Under the pieces are notes generated by a model, which saw only the letters and a program-made list of their open reading frames with translations, searched no databases and was not told the DNA's origin. Below are positions 1 to 10,325 of a stretch of 64,000 bases of DNA, piece after piece (position 1 is the first letter of the stretch; each line of letters begins with the position of its first letter). Source of the stretch: Bondarzewia mesenterica (taxonomy: Eukaryota > Basidiomycota > Agaricomycetes > Russulales > Bondarzewiaceae); assembly GCA_004802705.1 (NCBI GenBank), contig SGPL01000089.1, forward strand, positions 17,400 to 81,399. The letters run 5' to 3'. The position numbers were made by a program, and so were the translations under genes.

Positions 1-910
1 GGTCTGCAAGATCGAATCAGAGTCCACTTGATGGACTATCGCGAGCTTCCTGCCGAGTTTGAGAAGGCTTTTGATGCTTTCGTGAGCATTGAGATGCTTG
101 AGGTACGATCCATGTTTGCTTTCCCGCATGCCTTGTGCTGACAGGCATGTTCACAGCATGTCGGTTCAAAGGTAGTCTGTTGTTACTCACATCGCTGAGG
201 TAATTGAAAGGCTTCTCGTAAAGCATTACAGCACGTACTTCAAGATAGTCGACTGGGCGCTAAAACCCAGCAATGCTACCGTCGTCGTCAGCTCTTCAAC
301 TTTCCCAGAGTCTAGGTATACTGGTTATCAGTGAGTCGCACAGAATCGAAAACCGACTACTTCTCACCCCTTGTTCTAGAGCTCAGGATTTCATGAGGAA
401 ATACATGTGGCCGAACTCGTGTCTTCCTTCAGCTACAGCGTTAATCACCGCCGCCCGCGATGGTTCGCAAAGCAGGTTCACGCTTGACAACGTGGAAAAC
501 CATTCAGCTCGTACGTCTCACGACTATTGCGTACTCATGATCTAAAAAAATCAAATATAGACTATCCACGCACCTTACGCGAGTGGGATCGTCGTCTGGA
601 AGCCAACTTAACACCAGAGTTACTAGCAATGGATTTCCCAAACCTCTTGAAGGATGCTGCCGCCTATGATGCCTTTAAACGAAAATGGCGTTACCTATTT
701 GCGTATGCAGGCGCGGGGTTCGCACGAGGGTATATTACCTGTCACATGCTGACATTCATCCGTCAAGTCAGTATTTGTAGCATCCGTTATCCGTGTTCGC
801 AGCTGACCTTCCCTTCACTTCCGAGAAGAACGACGCCCCTGTCTCATGCGACTGAGGTGTCAAAGTCGGAGTTGACAGGGAGAAGAGCGGATTTATGGTA
901 TCAGGACTAG
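1..910 (+). CDS. Cyclopropane-fatty-acyl-phospholipid synthase-like SAM methyltransferase, 3' part
   Basis: The 5' end lies outside the window. The first bases read GLQDRIRVHLMDYRELP and then SIEMLE, the methyltransferase core of the CFA synthase/mycolate cyclopropane synthase family, which uses SAM to add a methylene to lipid double bonds. I read exons at <1-102, 157-171, 224-330, 380-510 and 561 onward. They join to give SIEMLE-HVGSK-HYSTYFKIVDWALKP, YTGYQ-AQDFMRKYMWPNS and ENHSA-HYPRTLREWDRR, which follow the family closely. The EHVG motif is completed only by the 15-nt exon 157-171. After CHMLTFIR the 3' end is uncertain: a 36-nt candidate intron (767-802) may or may not be removed, and the stop at 908-910 holds either way. 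The tail after CHMLTFIR is not conserved to my eye, so the last ~45 residues are tentative. All splice sites used up to there are GT-AG. Confidence 0.88.
157..171 (+). other. 15-nt micro-exon of the CFA synthase-like gene (HVGSK)
   Basis: Flanked by introns 103-156 (54 nt) and 172-223 (52 nt), both GT-AG. Its five codons read H-V-G-S-K and restore the family motif EHVG, which no other splice choice in this stretch gives. Confidence 0.8.
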
Positions 911-2881
911 TGCCATGTGTGTAAATCTCGCTGGTTGTGGATAATTACTCTGTATTTGTTATGCCTATCTCTATCACGATCAATCGAATGTTTCCTTGTA
1001 AAGTCTGTTTATCGTAGTAATCGATCGTATGGACTTCTCATCTTCGCGCCTTCTCGAGGCCCGTCGAAGGAAGCTGTCTTATAGTCAAAGCCAAAAACGC
1101 GACTGGGGTGTGCGTCCGGAATGAGGGCAATGGCGTGTCGGATCCAACCTCCTTTTCTCAGACTCATCTGCATTGGGAGTCCTTAAGGACCGCATCAGAT
1201 AGTCAGGGCAGCAACGGACCGGTATGGAACCGCAGACTCCGCTCTTAATGAATTGCAAGAACGATAGGACTTCTCCTATATCGTGGGTAAATAAGAGGGG
1301 GGAGCAAGTGCAACAGACTGGCAGAAGAGCTCCAGCCTCAAGGTGTCGTTCGCGTTGACAAATCACTGATATTTGTACTATTGAGGGGTGTCAAAGGATT
1401 GCAAAATTAAGTGCATGAGCGTCAATTGCCGACGAGGTGTCTTGAAGAGTCTCTAGTCGTGGATATGGTCCAGTGAAGTACTGAGATCATGCGGAGTTAT
1501 TACACGCAAACGTCCGGCCCTGAAATAGGGCGGCCGTCGATTATTTCAGAGGATCCTCGATCCCCTTCATGCTTTCGTGCATGAATGGTTTAGATAACAC
1601 AGTAGAGACGACAAGTCTAGCAAAACATAATTGAACGAGGGGAGGAATCAGCTGAGGCGGCCGGTCTCATTAGAAAATGCTGACGTACTACGCACTCCAA
1701 GAACAAGTGTCAAAGTGTCATGAAATCGAGAATGTGCGGAAAAGTGGTCTGGACATCGACTGAGAGAAAGATTGGAGTCGTTCGTACGTTTTTCAAGCTC
1801 ATGGAAGTCGGGAGACTGCTCGTAATACGATATCTCTGGAGAGGGTTCCTTCTCGCGCGTCGAAGGGATACAGTAGGTTTTGGCTCATTTAGCATTCACA
1901 CGGATGGAAACGGCCGACGAGAAAAACTTTCCCCGTGGTTTTTTGACCACGTACGAGCGGAGACAGCGGTTGTATTTGGGTTGTATGAACATGCAGCGGT
2001 CCGGTCTTACATATAAGCGTCAGATGGGAAAAGCAGAGATTGTTATTGGGTGACTTTCCACAGGCTTTTATTCACTCGAATAGAATAAATTTAATGCTAA
2101 AAGCACCGTGTGCTGACATGCCGAGCATAAGCGAGATGAAGATTTGTTCAATTTGAAATGTGCACCCTTGAATAGACTTTAATCTGGAAGGGGGGTCAAC
2201 ACCCCGCAAATTCGTGCATTTAAGTTACGCCCGAATGCGGAGTTCCAGCCAACAAACAATGACGTACCTCTGAGTCTTTGTGCTTAGGTCTCCAGCTTCG
2301 AGCTTCAGTAAACAAGCTGCTTTGAATAGCCATGCCAAGCACGACAGTTCAATGATATGGCATAAAAATGGAATAGCTTTAGGCGGCGCTGGTTCTGCGG
2401 CATCACACTTCATCATTAAGCCGCCTGTGTACTCCGTGGGCAGCTGATGTATGGATAAGGCAAGATCTATAAGAGACTTAAGACGATCAAAAGGCATCGA
2501 GGGAGTCTCGAATGCGGCGAGCCTGATGTGAAGTACGTGAACTTGCCAAATTAAACAACGGTTCTGATGATTGACAACCCACCCTGAGTTACTTTTGCCC
2601 GTCAGTGAAGGCAATTGCATATAGGCCCTTCGGCGGCCCTTTCCGTAAAATCAGGTCACAGGTCCTAGAGACATTCAAAAGTCTCGCGAACAATAATGAG
2701 ACTGTGTCTCAGAAGATCAAATGTATATCCCACACATACCCTCAACCTTGGAGTTGGGGAAGGAAGTTCCACAGAAGCGTGGTATAGGCACAACACAGGC
2801 AGTCCTTGGAAGAGACCTTCCGCTGGCATGACATAGCGACGAGTGAAACCGAAACCATATGGTATGCAATGCATCCGATGA
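911..2881. other. Intergenic, no supported gene
   Basis: About 2 kb between the methyltransferase and the 3' end of ARL2. It holds several unrelated ORFs of 60-131 codons on both strands. The longest is on the minus strand at 2225-2620 and I do not recognise its product. I see no splice-linked protein, tRNA or repeat. Confidence 0.55.
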
Positions 2882-3782
2882 TCATCTATCAGATGAAGTC
2901 GGATCCGAAAATCCTTTTTGAACAGCAACCGTCGTGCTGTAGTACAATCTCCCGGCGACATTGTTGACAACCCAGTCAAGGCCCTCTAAGAGATTTTTCC
3001 CTGTTACAGCGCTGCATAACCAGATACTCCACTCGTGAGATTTGATTGACTTCAAGTCTAAAGCCTGTCAGACTCGTCAGTCCATTCCCTGAAGGTCGAG
3101 ACACATTGTTCGAGGAACGAGACTTACTTCCGCAATTTCGTGATCCGTCATGGAGCCCTGGATATCCTGCTTATTTGCAAATATAAGTAGGGATGCACCG
3201 GCCAGCCTCTGGTATCGATGGCGATTGAGTGAAGCGGACGACAAAAGGAGATAACTGCGTACATCTTCGAGGAGGAGACTATGTAATTCGTCTCGGCAAT
3301 CGCGCATGCGCATCCTGTCGCCAGAGTCGACAACCCATACTATAGCATCCGTTTGCTCGAAATAATTCCGCCAGTAGGGCCGAAGTGTGCGTTGTCCCCC
3401 CACGTCCCCTGCAAGAGTCACAGCCGGAGTCAGGCAAGGAATGAGATATGATCATAATTGCGTCAAACGGCACGTACAGATGTTCAACGTGTACCTTTTG
3501 ATTCGATGTACTCCTGTGAGCCTCCGTTAGCTGACACGTCAAAGTATGTCTCACCTGCCATGAACAAAGGTTTTGATATTGAAGCCTAAGGTGGGGCTAA
3601 CACTCATGATATCTTCCCCGTTTAGTTTCTTTAAAATGGTTGTCTTGCCAGCATTGTCGAGACCACTATCAACAAGTCTACTGAGTTTCCCGATGGCAAG
3701 ACGCTGAGTCGATTTACAGGAATAGGATACGCATTTCCTTCTCCTTTTGTCGATTCTTCCTTATGATTGTGAGAAGGCCCAT
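2882..3782 (-). CDS. ARL2: ADP-ribosylation factor-like GTPase, ARL2 type
   Basis: Small GTPase of the ARF/ARL family. ARL2 (Cin4/Alp41 in yeasts) acts with tubulin cofactors in folding tubulin. Six exons on the complement: 3718-3782, 3555-3665, 3478-3494, 3263-3408, 3128-3208 and 2882-3064. Together they encode about 200 residues, slightly above the usual ~185. The protein starts [11 protein letters not shown] and has the P-loop GLDNAGKTT, switch region [10 protein letters not shown], the ARL2-type [31 protein letters not shown] (guanine specificity) and CSAVTGKNL (G5). Glycine 2 is present; ARL2 proteins are generally not myristoylated. The third exon is only 17 nt. The start is the first ATG in frame with the P-loop. 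It is divergent from eIF5B with 334 bases between the two start codons, which probably act as a shared promoter region. Confidence 0.93.
3478..3494 (-). other. ARL2: 17-nt micro-exon of ARL2
   Basis: This exon supplies the residues that join FVHGR to W-DVGGQ (YTLNI). The intron on its 5' side ends in aaag and the one on its 3' side begins gtacgtg. Without it the ARL2 reading frame is lost before the conserved DVGGQ switch II motif. Confidence 0.8.
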
Positions 3783-4116
3783 AGCTCCAGTATATTTACT
3801 GACTGTGTTGGCGGGTGGGGCGCTGACGGGGGCAACGATAAGCGCAGGTTGTGGGCTTGAGTAAACAGTAGCAGTGTACAGCTGTGTACAGAATTGCTGG
3901 AAGTGGAGACCCCGGCCCCTTCCTCAGCTTCCCCAAGGTGACTGGGGTCTTCCTTGTGTCAGGCAGTCTGAGAGAGTCTGAAAGAGTCTGAAGCGGTTCT
4001 GAGGCTTTCAGCTTTCTTGCAGCTTTCCCACTCAATTGGAGCAAAATCCGAGCATCGTGGTCGGTTGTTGACCATCTCATCCATTACTCTTCTGTATCAT
4101 CAATCGGTGTATCATA
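3783..4116. promoter_or_regulatory. Divergent promoter region ARL2 / eIF5B
   Basis: 334 bases between two start codons facing away from each other. It includes a short imperfect tandem repeat of an AGAGTCTGA-like unit near 3965-3992. No TATA box is obvious. Confidence 0.5.
3965..3992. repeat. Short imperfect tandem repeat, about 3 copies of AGAGTCTGA
   Basis: Three near-identical 9-10-base units (gtctgagag, agtctgaaag, agtctgaag) lie in the region between the ARL2 and eIF5B start codons. Confidence 0.5.
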
Positions 4117-7100
4117 ATGGCTCCGAAGAACAAGGGGAAAAGGGGGAAAAAGCAGAATGATGACGATTTCTGGTGTGTTTCATTGCTTATGATAAAGTCT
4201 TGAAGATGCGAAGTAATCCACCTAGGAATGAAGCAGGAGAATCCGTTGCTAATAATAATGCCCTTTCCGTTGATGTCGAAGATTCGGACGATCATCGACC
4301 GAGAGGGAATGCTAAGGGCGGCTTCTCATCTTTCGCCGCCTTGGGCATGGATGATATGGATGGAGAGCACGAGGGAGAGGAGGAAGATTTTGGAGGTCTT
4401 ATGGCGCGTGCAATCTGATGGCTTCGCAATGCAATTACTCATGATAGGTTCAGTCCACCATCAGAGCTACTCAAAAGTCAAAAAAAGGATAAAAAGAACA
4501 AGAAAGGCCGGGATGAACCGGCTGAGGCATCTGTCTCATTCGAAAACGGCCCCCCTCCCGGACAAGGCTCGGATGATGAGGTTGCTGCAGTAAAGGGGGA
4601 CATATCTGCCGCGAAGAAGCCGGTCTCGATGACAGCAGATGATCTCGCTGACGAGGAATGGGGACCTGTGAAAGAGAAGAGCAAGAAAGGTAAGAAATCG
4701 AAGGGGAAGAAAGGGAAGGATTTAACAGAGGAGGATGGAGTGGAAGAGAAACCAGGTACGCATTTGGCTGACAGGGATGGCGTGGTTATCGATTTTTCTT
4801 GTCCTCTAGCGGATATCGAACCTGCCGCAGCTCCGGAAGCGCAAGAGGAAATGAAGTCATTGCCTCAGCAGTCAATGGAGAACGAGGGAGATGGCGCAGT
4901 AGCAGAGGAGGGTGCGAAAATCCTCTCCAAAAAGGAGAAAGAGAAGTTGAAGAAAGAGAGAGAGAAGGTATGATAATTATGTCGGCACACTTTATTGTGT
5001 GACGTTACTCACCATCTACTCCTCCACGTCTCATTATCTACATCATACAGGCAAAGAAAAAAGCTCAGGCTGCTGCTGCGAAGACCCAAGAAGGGTCAGA
5101 ACCTTTCCTTACCGCCGCCGAGTCTGCGGGATCCGTGCCACCACCCATCGAGAAGGAAGAGGAGGATGTCGAAGAAGGCGAGGGTGGCGACTCCAAAAAG
5201 AAAAAGAAAAAGAAGAAGGCGAAGAAGGAGGAAGAACCTGTTCCCGCACCCGCCAAGAAGAAAGGAACAACTGGTATCAGTGCTCTGAAGGCAATGATGG
5301 AGGAAAAAAGACGGTTAGAAGAAGAGGCACGATTGAGAGAAGAGGAGGAACGCAAGAGAATAGAGGAGGAAGAGCGCAAGGCGGAGGAGGAAGCTAGGAG
5401 GAAGGAGGAAGAAAAGCAGCGGAAGAAGGAGAGGGAGAAGGTACGTCCGTTCATTACTTTGTCCCGCTTTCCTCGCTAATTCACCATCTTCAGGCGAAAC
5501 GTGAACTCGCCAAAAAAGAAGGTCGACTCTTGACAAAAAAACAGAAGGAGGAGCAACGCGCGGCGGAGATTCGCAAGCAAGCACTTCTTGCGTCTGGCGT
5601 GCAGATTGAAGGTCTACAACAACCGTCTGCTCCTTCTAAACGTCCGTTCTATGGTAATCGCAAGAAGGGTCTTAGTGTAAAGGGCGCATCTCCAGCCTCA
5701 GAGTCCAAACCTCAAACACCAGAACCGCCGCCGCCGAAGGAACTCGGTCCAGAGTCGAAGGAAGAAGAGAAACCGGAAGTAGTGGATGAAGTCAAGAGCG
5801 ATTGGGATGTGTCGAGCGGTGAGGAAGAGAAACCGGCGCCTGCGGGTCTCAAGGAGTCTTGGGATGTTTCGAGTGATGAAGAGGAGGCATCGAAACCGAA
5901 AGTCGAGACACCAAGACCCATAGTCGAAGCGCAAAAGCCTGTTGCTAAGACCGGGCCTGCGAAAGGTACAGACACTGCCCATCTATTAAAAATCAATGTT
6001 CGTGAATTGACCATGGTAGCGAATGGCTCCGCTCAAGTGGCGCAGCAGGGTGCTACGCCGACAAAAATATCCGCACCAGACAAGACCGGAAAATCTGTGC
6101 TCATAACTGAGGAGGAAGAGGAGTCATCGGAAGAGTCAGATCTAGGTTCAGATTCAGAAGAAGTCTCTTCTACAGAGGACGAGGACTCAGAATCGGAATC
6201 AGGCGACGGAATGACCAAGGCCGAAAAGATGGCGGCTGAACGTAAGGCTCAAGCGGCTACTCGTCGGGTGAAGGCTCACGAGGCTGCTCTTGCTGCACGG
6301 AGCAATGACGACCTGCGGAGCCCGATCTGCTGTATCTTGGGACATGTCGATACGGGTAAAACTAAGTTGTTGGATAAGGTGAGTTCTCCAAGTACACTGT
6401 CGACATCATTTCCTCTCGATTCATCAGTCCGTTGACAGATCCGACAAACTAACGTCCAAGAAGGTGAAGCCGGTGGTATTACGCAACAAATTGGCGCAAC
6501 GTACTTCCCTCAGGAGGCCATCAAAACGAAGACCGCCGTGCTGAACAAGGTGAGGCTAAAGCCAGCATAGTCCTTCTGTTCCCTGACCTTTCGCTTTAGG
6601 ATGGTACACAAGAATACAAGGTTCCGGGCTTGTTGGTTATCGATACACCTGGGCATGAGTCGTTCACGAACTTGCGGTCTCGTGGTAGTTCTCTGTGTAA
6701 TATTGCTATTCTTGTTGTCGACATCATGGTAAAGGGTCAATCTTCTCTTTAATGAATTTGAACTTAATTCGCTGTCCAGCACGGTCTGGAGCAACAAACG
6801 CTGGAGTCCCTTCGTCTTCTCAGAGACCGTAAAACGCCTTTCATTGTCGCTTTGAACAAAGTTCGTCACATCTCGTTATCTGTATTTTCTTCAGCAGTCT
6901 TAAATCCTCTTACAGATCGACCGTATCTATGGCTGGGAAGCAACGCCGGATGGTGCATTCCGGGAATCGCTTGCCAAGCAGAAACGCTCTGTGCAACGTG
7001 AGTTCGAAGACCGTGTTCAGAGAATAATCGTGGCTTTCGCCGAGCAGGGACTCAACGCCGTTCTCTATTATGAGAACAAAAGCTTCGCTCGGAATGTTTC

Positions 7101-8683
7101 CATTGTGCCGACTTCTGCCATCACTGGAGAGGGCGTACCTGACATGATCATGCTCTTGGTTAACCTGACACAACAGCGCATGAGCGATCGACTCATGTAT
7201 CTCTCTGAACTCGAGTGCACAGTGCTCGAGGTCAAGGTTGTTGAAGGTCTAGGTACGACTATTGATGTCGTTCTATCGAATGGTATACTGCATGAGGGGG
7301 ACCGCATTGTGGTGTGCGGTTTGAATGGGCCTATCGTCACCCAAATCCGTGCTCTGCTCACACCGCAACCTCTTCGAGAACTTCGTATCAAGGTAATGTT
7401 TTTGTGTCAACAAATGGCGTGTTCCACTTCACTAATGGGTTACTGAAGTCGACATACGTGCATCACAAAGAGGTCAAAGCTGCATTAGGTGTGAAACTGG
7501 TCGCCCCAGATTTGGAAAAGGCCATCGCCGGTTCTAGGCTCCTGGTTGTTGGACCCGAAGACGACGAAGACGACCTCCGTGAGGAGGTCATGTCTGACCT
7601 TACTTCTCTCATCAACTCTATCGACAAGTCAGGTCGTGGCGTTTGCGTCCAGGCGAGCACGCTTGGCTCCCTCGAGGCATTGCTGGAATTCCTCAAATCC
7701 AGCAAGATTCCTGTTTCTGGTATCAACATTGGGCCCGTGCACAAGAAAGATGTGATGCGCGCTGCCTCGATGTTGGAGAAAGCACGAGAGCTGGCATGTA
7801 TTCTCTGCTTCGATGTCTCTGTTGACAAGGATGCGGAGCGCATGGCCGAGGAGATGGGTATTCGTCTGTTCAAGGGTCCGCAGAGTTTCCTTCATTCATC
7901 AACGAGCGAGTTCATAGGCTAATGAATGCGACAGCTGATATCATCTATCATCTCTTCGACGCATTCACGGCGTACAATGCCGAGATTGTGGAGGCAAGGA
8001 GGAGGGATGCCGCCCCGACAGCAGTTTGGCCGTGCCGACTCAAGATCATTGCCTGTTTCTGTAAACGGGACCCCATTATTTTGGGCGTGGACATTTTGGA
8101 TGGTACTTTGCGTGTAGGGACGCCGTTATGTGTCATCAAGACGGAGCCAGCGACGGGCGTGAAAGAGATCATTGAACTAGGGAAGATGTAAGTCCAATAT
8201 GCCGCTTCCATTGAGCTTCTTGTCTTGATCGTGTTTCCTTTTCAGCACATCGCTTGAGATAAATCACAAGTCCATGGATGTGAGTGCTTTTGAGGACAGT
8301 CAACTGCTACGCACGTACTCAGTGGGCCCTTCCAGATCGTGAAGAAGTCACAAGCTGGTGGTGGAGTCGCGGTCAAGATTGAACACGCAGTTTATCAATC
8401 CGCCAAGATGTTTGGCCGCCATTTCGATGACAAAGACGAGATATACAGTCGTATAACTCGCCAGAGCATTGATGTTTTGAAGGTTTGTGATCCTGACCCC
8501 GTCATTATCATCTGTTCTTACTCATCGGCTCAATTTGTCCACTTCTCAGTCGTCGTTCAAAGAGGACGTGACCAACGAAGAGTGGCTCTTGATCAAAGCG
8601 CTGAAACCAGTATGTGATATCGGAATGATTTGATGCTGCAACGACTGATGGAATACCTGTTCCAGCGTTTGAATATTCAATAG
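4117..8683 (+). CDS. FUN12: Translation initiation factor eIF5B (IF2-like GTPase)
   Basis: eIF5B is the GTPase that joins the 60S subunit to the 48S complex at the start codon. The protein begins [12 protein letters not shown]. It has a long charged N-terminal half rich in lysine/glutamate blocks (about 4600-6300), as usual for eukaryotic eIF5B. The G domain follows: [13 protein letters not shown] (near 6340), [23 protein letters not shown] (switch I), DTPGHESF (G3), ALNKIDRIYGW (G4) and a [13 protein letters not shown] G5. The beta-barrel and C-terminal domains follow, ending KPRLNIQ. There are at least ten short introns. One at 7876-7934 is needed to join RLFK to [14 protein letters not shown]; read unspliced, the frame stops at 7922. 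The final exon is 8665-8683. The start ATG at 4117 is the only one leading into the basic N-terminus. Confidence 0.95.
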
Positions 8684-10325
8684 ATGGGCTCGCGTCGATT
8701 TTTTCACAGTCAATACGCGCTACACATTGACGTTACCTTCATGACCCGCTGTGTTATCACGGACTTTTCTTCCCTCATTTTGTTTGAATATTGCAGAGAT
8801 CATTGAGTAACGCCAGCTGTCCAACTTGTAACCTACGTGTACACCACACACCCTCTCTTTCTCTTATCATCTGCTTCATTGTTGCACATGCTGCCGTCGG
8901 AATTCTCGAAGAAGCCCATCCTGCTACACGTGTCCAAGCAATTTCTAGCAATGGGCCAGACAAGTCGCCCATCTTGAACTCGCCCGACGTCGCCGCGCAA
9001 CTGAGGGAACTCCTGCGGTGAACGTGAAAAACAGAACTTTTCATCTTCCTTGGCCTCCCCCTTACCGCAGTTGAAATGGTTCGAACTTCATCTGAAATTA
9101 AGTGAGTGGCTATTTATGTTTATGAAGCCTAGAAGGTTTATATTGATCAGTCATACTTCGACCAAGATTTTTGTGAATGGTCATTTATATAGGTCCATTG
9201 GAGGGCCCATGCATGTCCATTGCCCGAGCTGCAAGCCTAAGTGTTCAGCGGTAGCATGTGATTTTGAGAGCGCTGGCTGCCCGGCCGAAAATAAATGGAC
9301 AGCCGAGTTTCTTTGATGTCGGACGAGGTGATAAAGAGTCACCGCAAGTGCATTGCGAACTTTCTTATTTCATTTTAACAATATCTAATGCTCCCTTCCC
9401 GTTGACAGTAGCTTCAATGTGGATATAAACTCTCAAATCGAGGAAAAAAAAAAGTAGACTCAGCCTCAAATATGCTATCGGCCGTTAAGAAAACGCAAAT
9501 TTATCCGCTCCGCGGCCTAGAATATGCTATTTTCCCGGTAAACATTCGGCAAGCGTGCACGCAAAGTCGGAGAGGCCTCTGTTGGGGAGGCCCCCAAAGC
9601 ATTTACGAAAACTTTCCGAAGCGCTTCAAAAATACTGGCGCGCACAAGAGCTCATCGAGAGCTGCGAGAATCACCCAGATTTATGTCAGTCCGACAGCTG
9701 GTTGTGGAGATATGGTGCTCAGTAACAGTTGAGCCTCGAAAAACGTGTTTCGCGCGTCGCCATCTTTACTGCAAACGGCAATAAAGACAACAATACCCTT
9801 GAATGAGTCGTCATAGCTTTTAGCACAGAGGGCCGAAGACACACTGTTTCCAAAGCGCTGAGTGTGCAGAAACACCTAACCTCGGTCCACCGGCCTCGAC
9901 GCCGAGTTCTGAAGCCGTCGAGGACCCGGAGGAACGTGCACCGGAGGTATTCCGTCGGTGGCGCCGGCTTCGCTGAGCTTCAAATAACTTGTCGGAAATC
10001 GTCTGGGCCAAACCGTAGGCAAATGACTCGGACATGCACTAGTTTGCACAAGGTATCCTAGGGTATCTCGCCCTATCTCGCCCCTAATGTCACCCACGAA
10101 CAACATATATGTACAACATGTACAATTTCGTGTGAGGCTCTGCGAGGCTCCGGCTAAGGCAGCCCGACTCGGGTGCAGGGCATCGGTTCTTGGAAGCTAT
10201 CACCCGGCGGCATGTCAAACTATGTCAAGTCACGGTATATAAGGACTCGCCTCGAGTCTCCTATGCTATCCAGATGAGCACCCAACACCTTTCGCAGACA
10301 TCTCTCTCCCACTAGCTATACAATC
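8684..10325. other. Intergenic region between eIF5B and the P450 fusion gene
   Basis: About 1.6 kb. ORFs up to 88 codons are present but none resembles a known protein or links by splicing. The last ~100 bases are the promoter and leader of the downstream P450 gene. The part at 9840-10060 is GC-richer than its surroundings, without recognisable coding content. Confidence 0.5.
10236..10242 (+). promoter_or_regulatory. TATA box candidate of the P450 fusion gene
   Basis: TATATAA lies about 84 bases upstream of the ATG at 10326, a usual distance for fungal genes. A similar TATATA stands at the matching place before the broken downstream copy. Confidence 0.5.

Noticed and set aside
5065..5584. 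Long minus-strand open frames rich in F and S opposite the eIF5B N-terminus
   Set aside because: They are the complement of the lysine/glutamate codons of the eIF5B charged region; no homology of their own.
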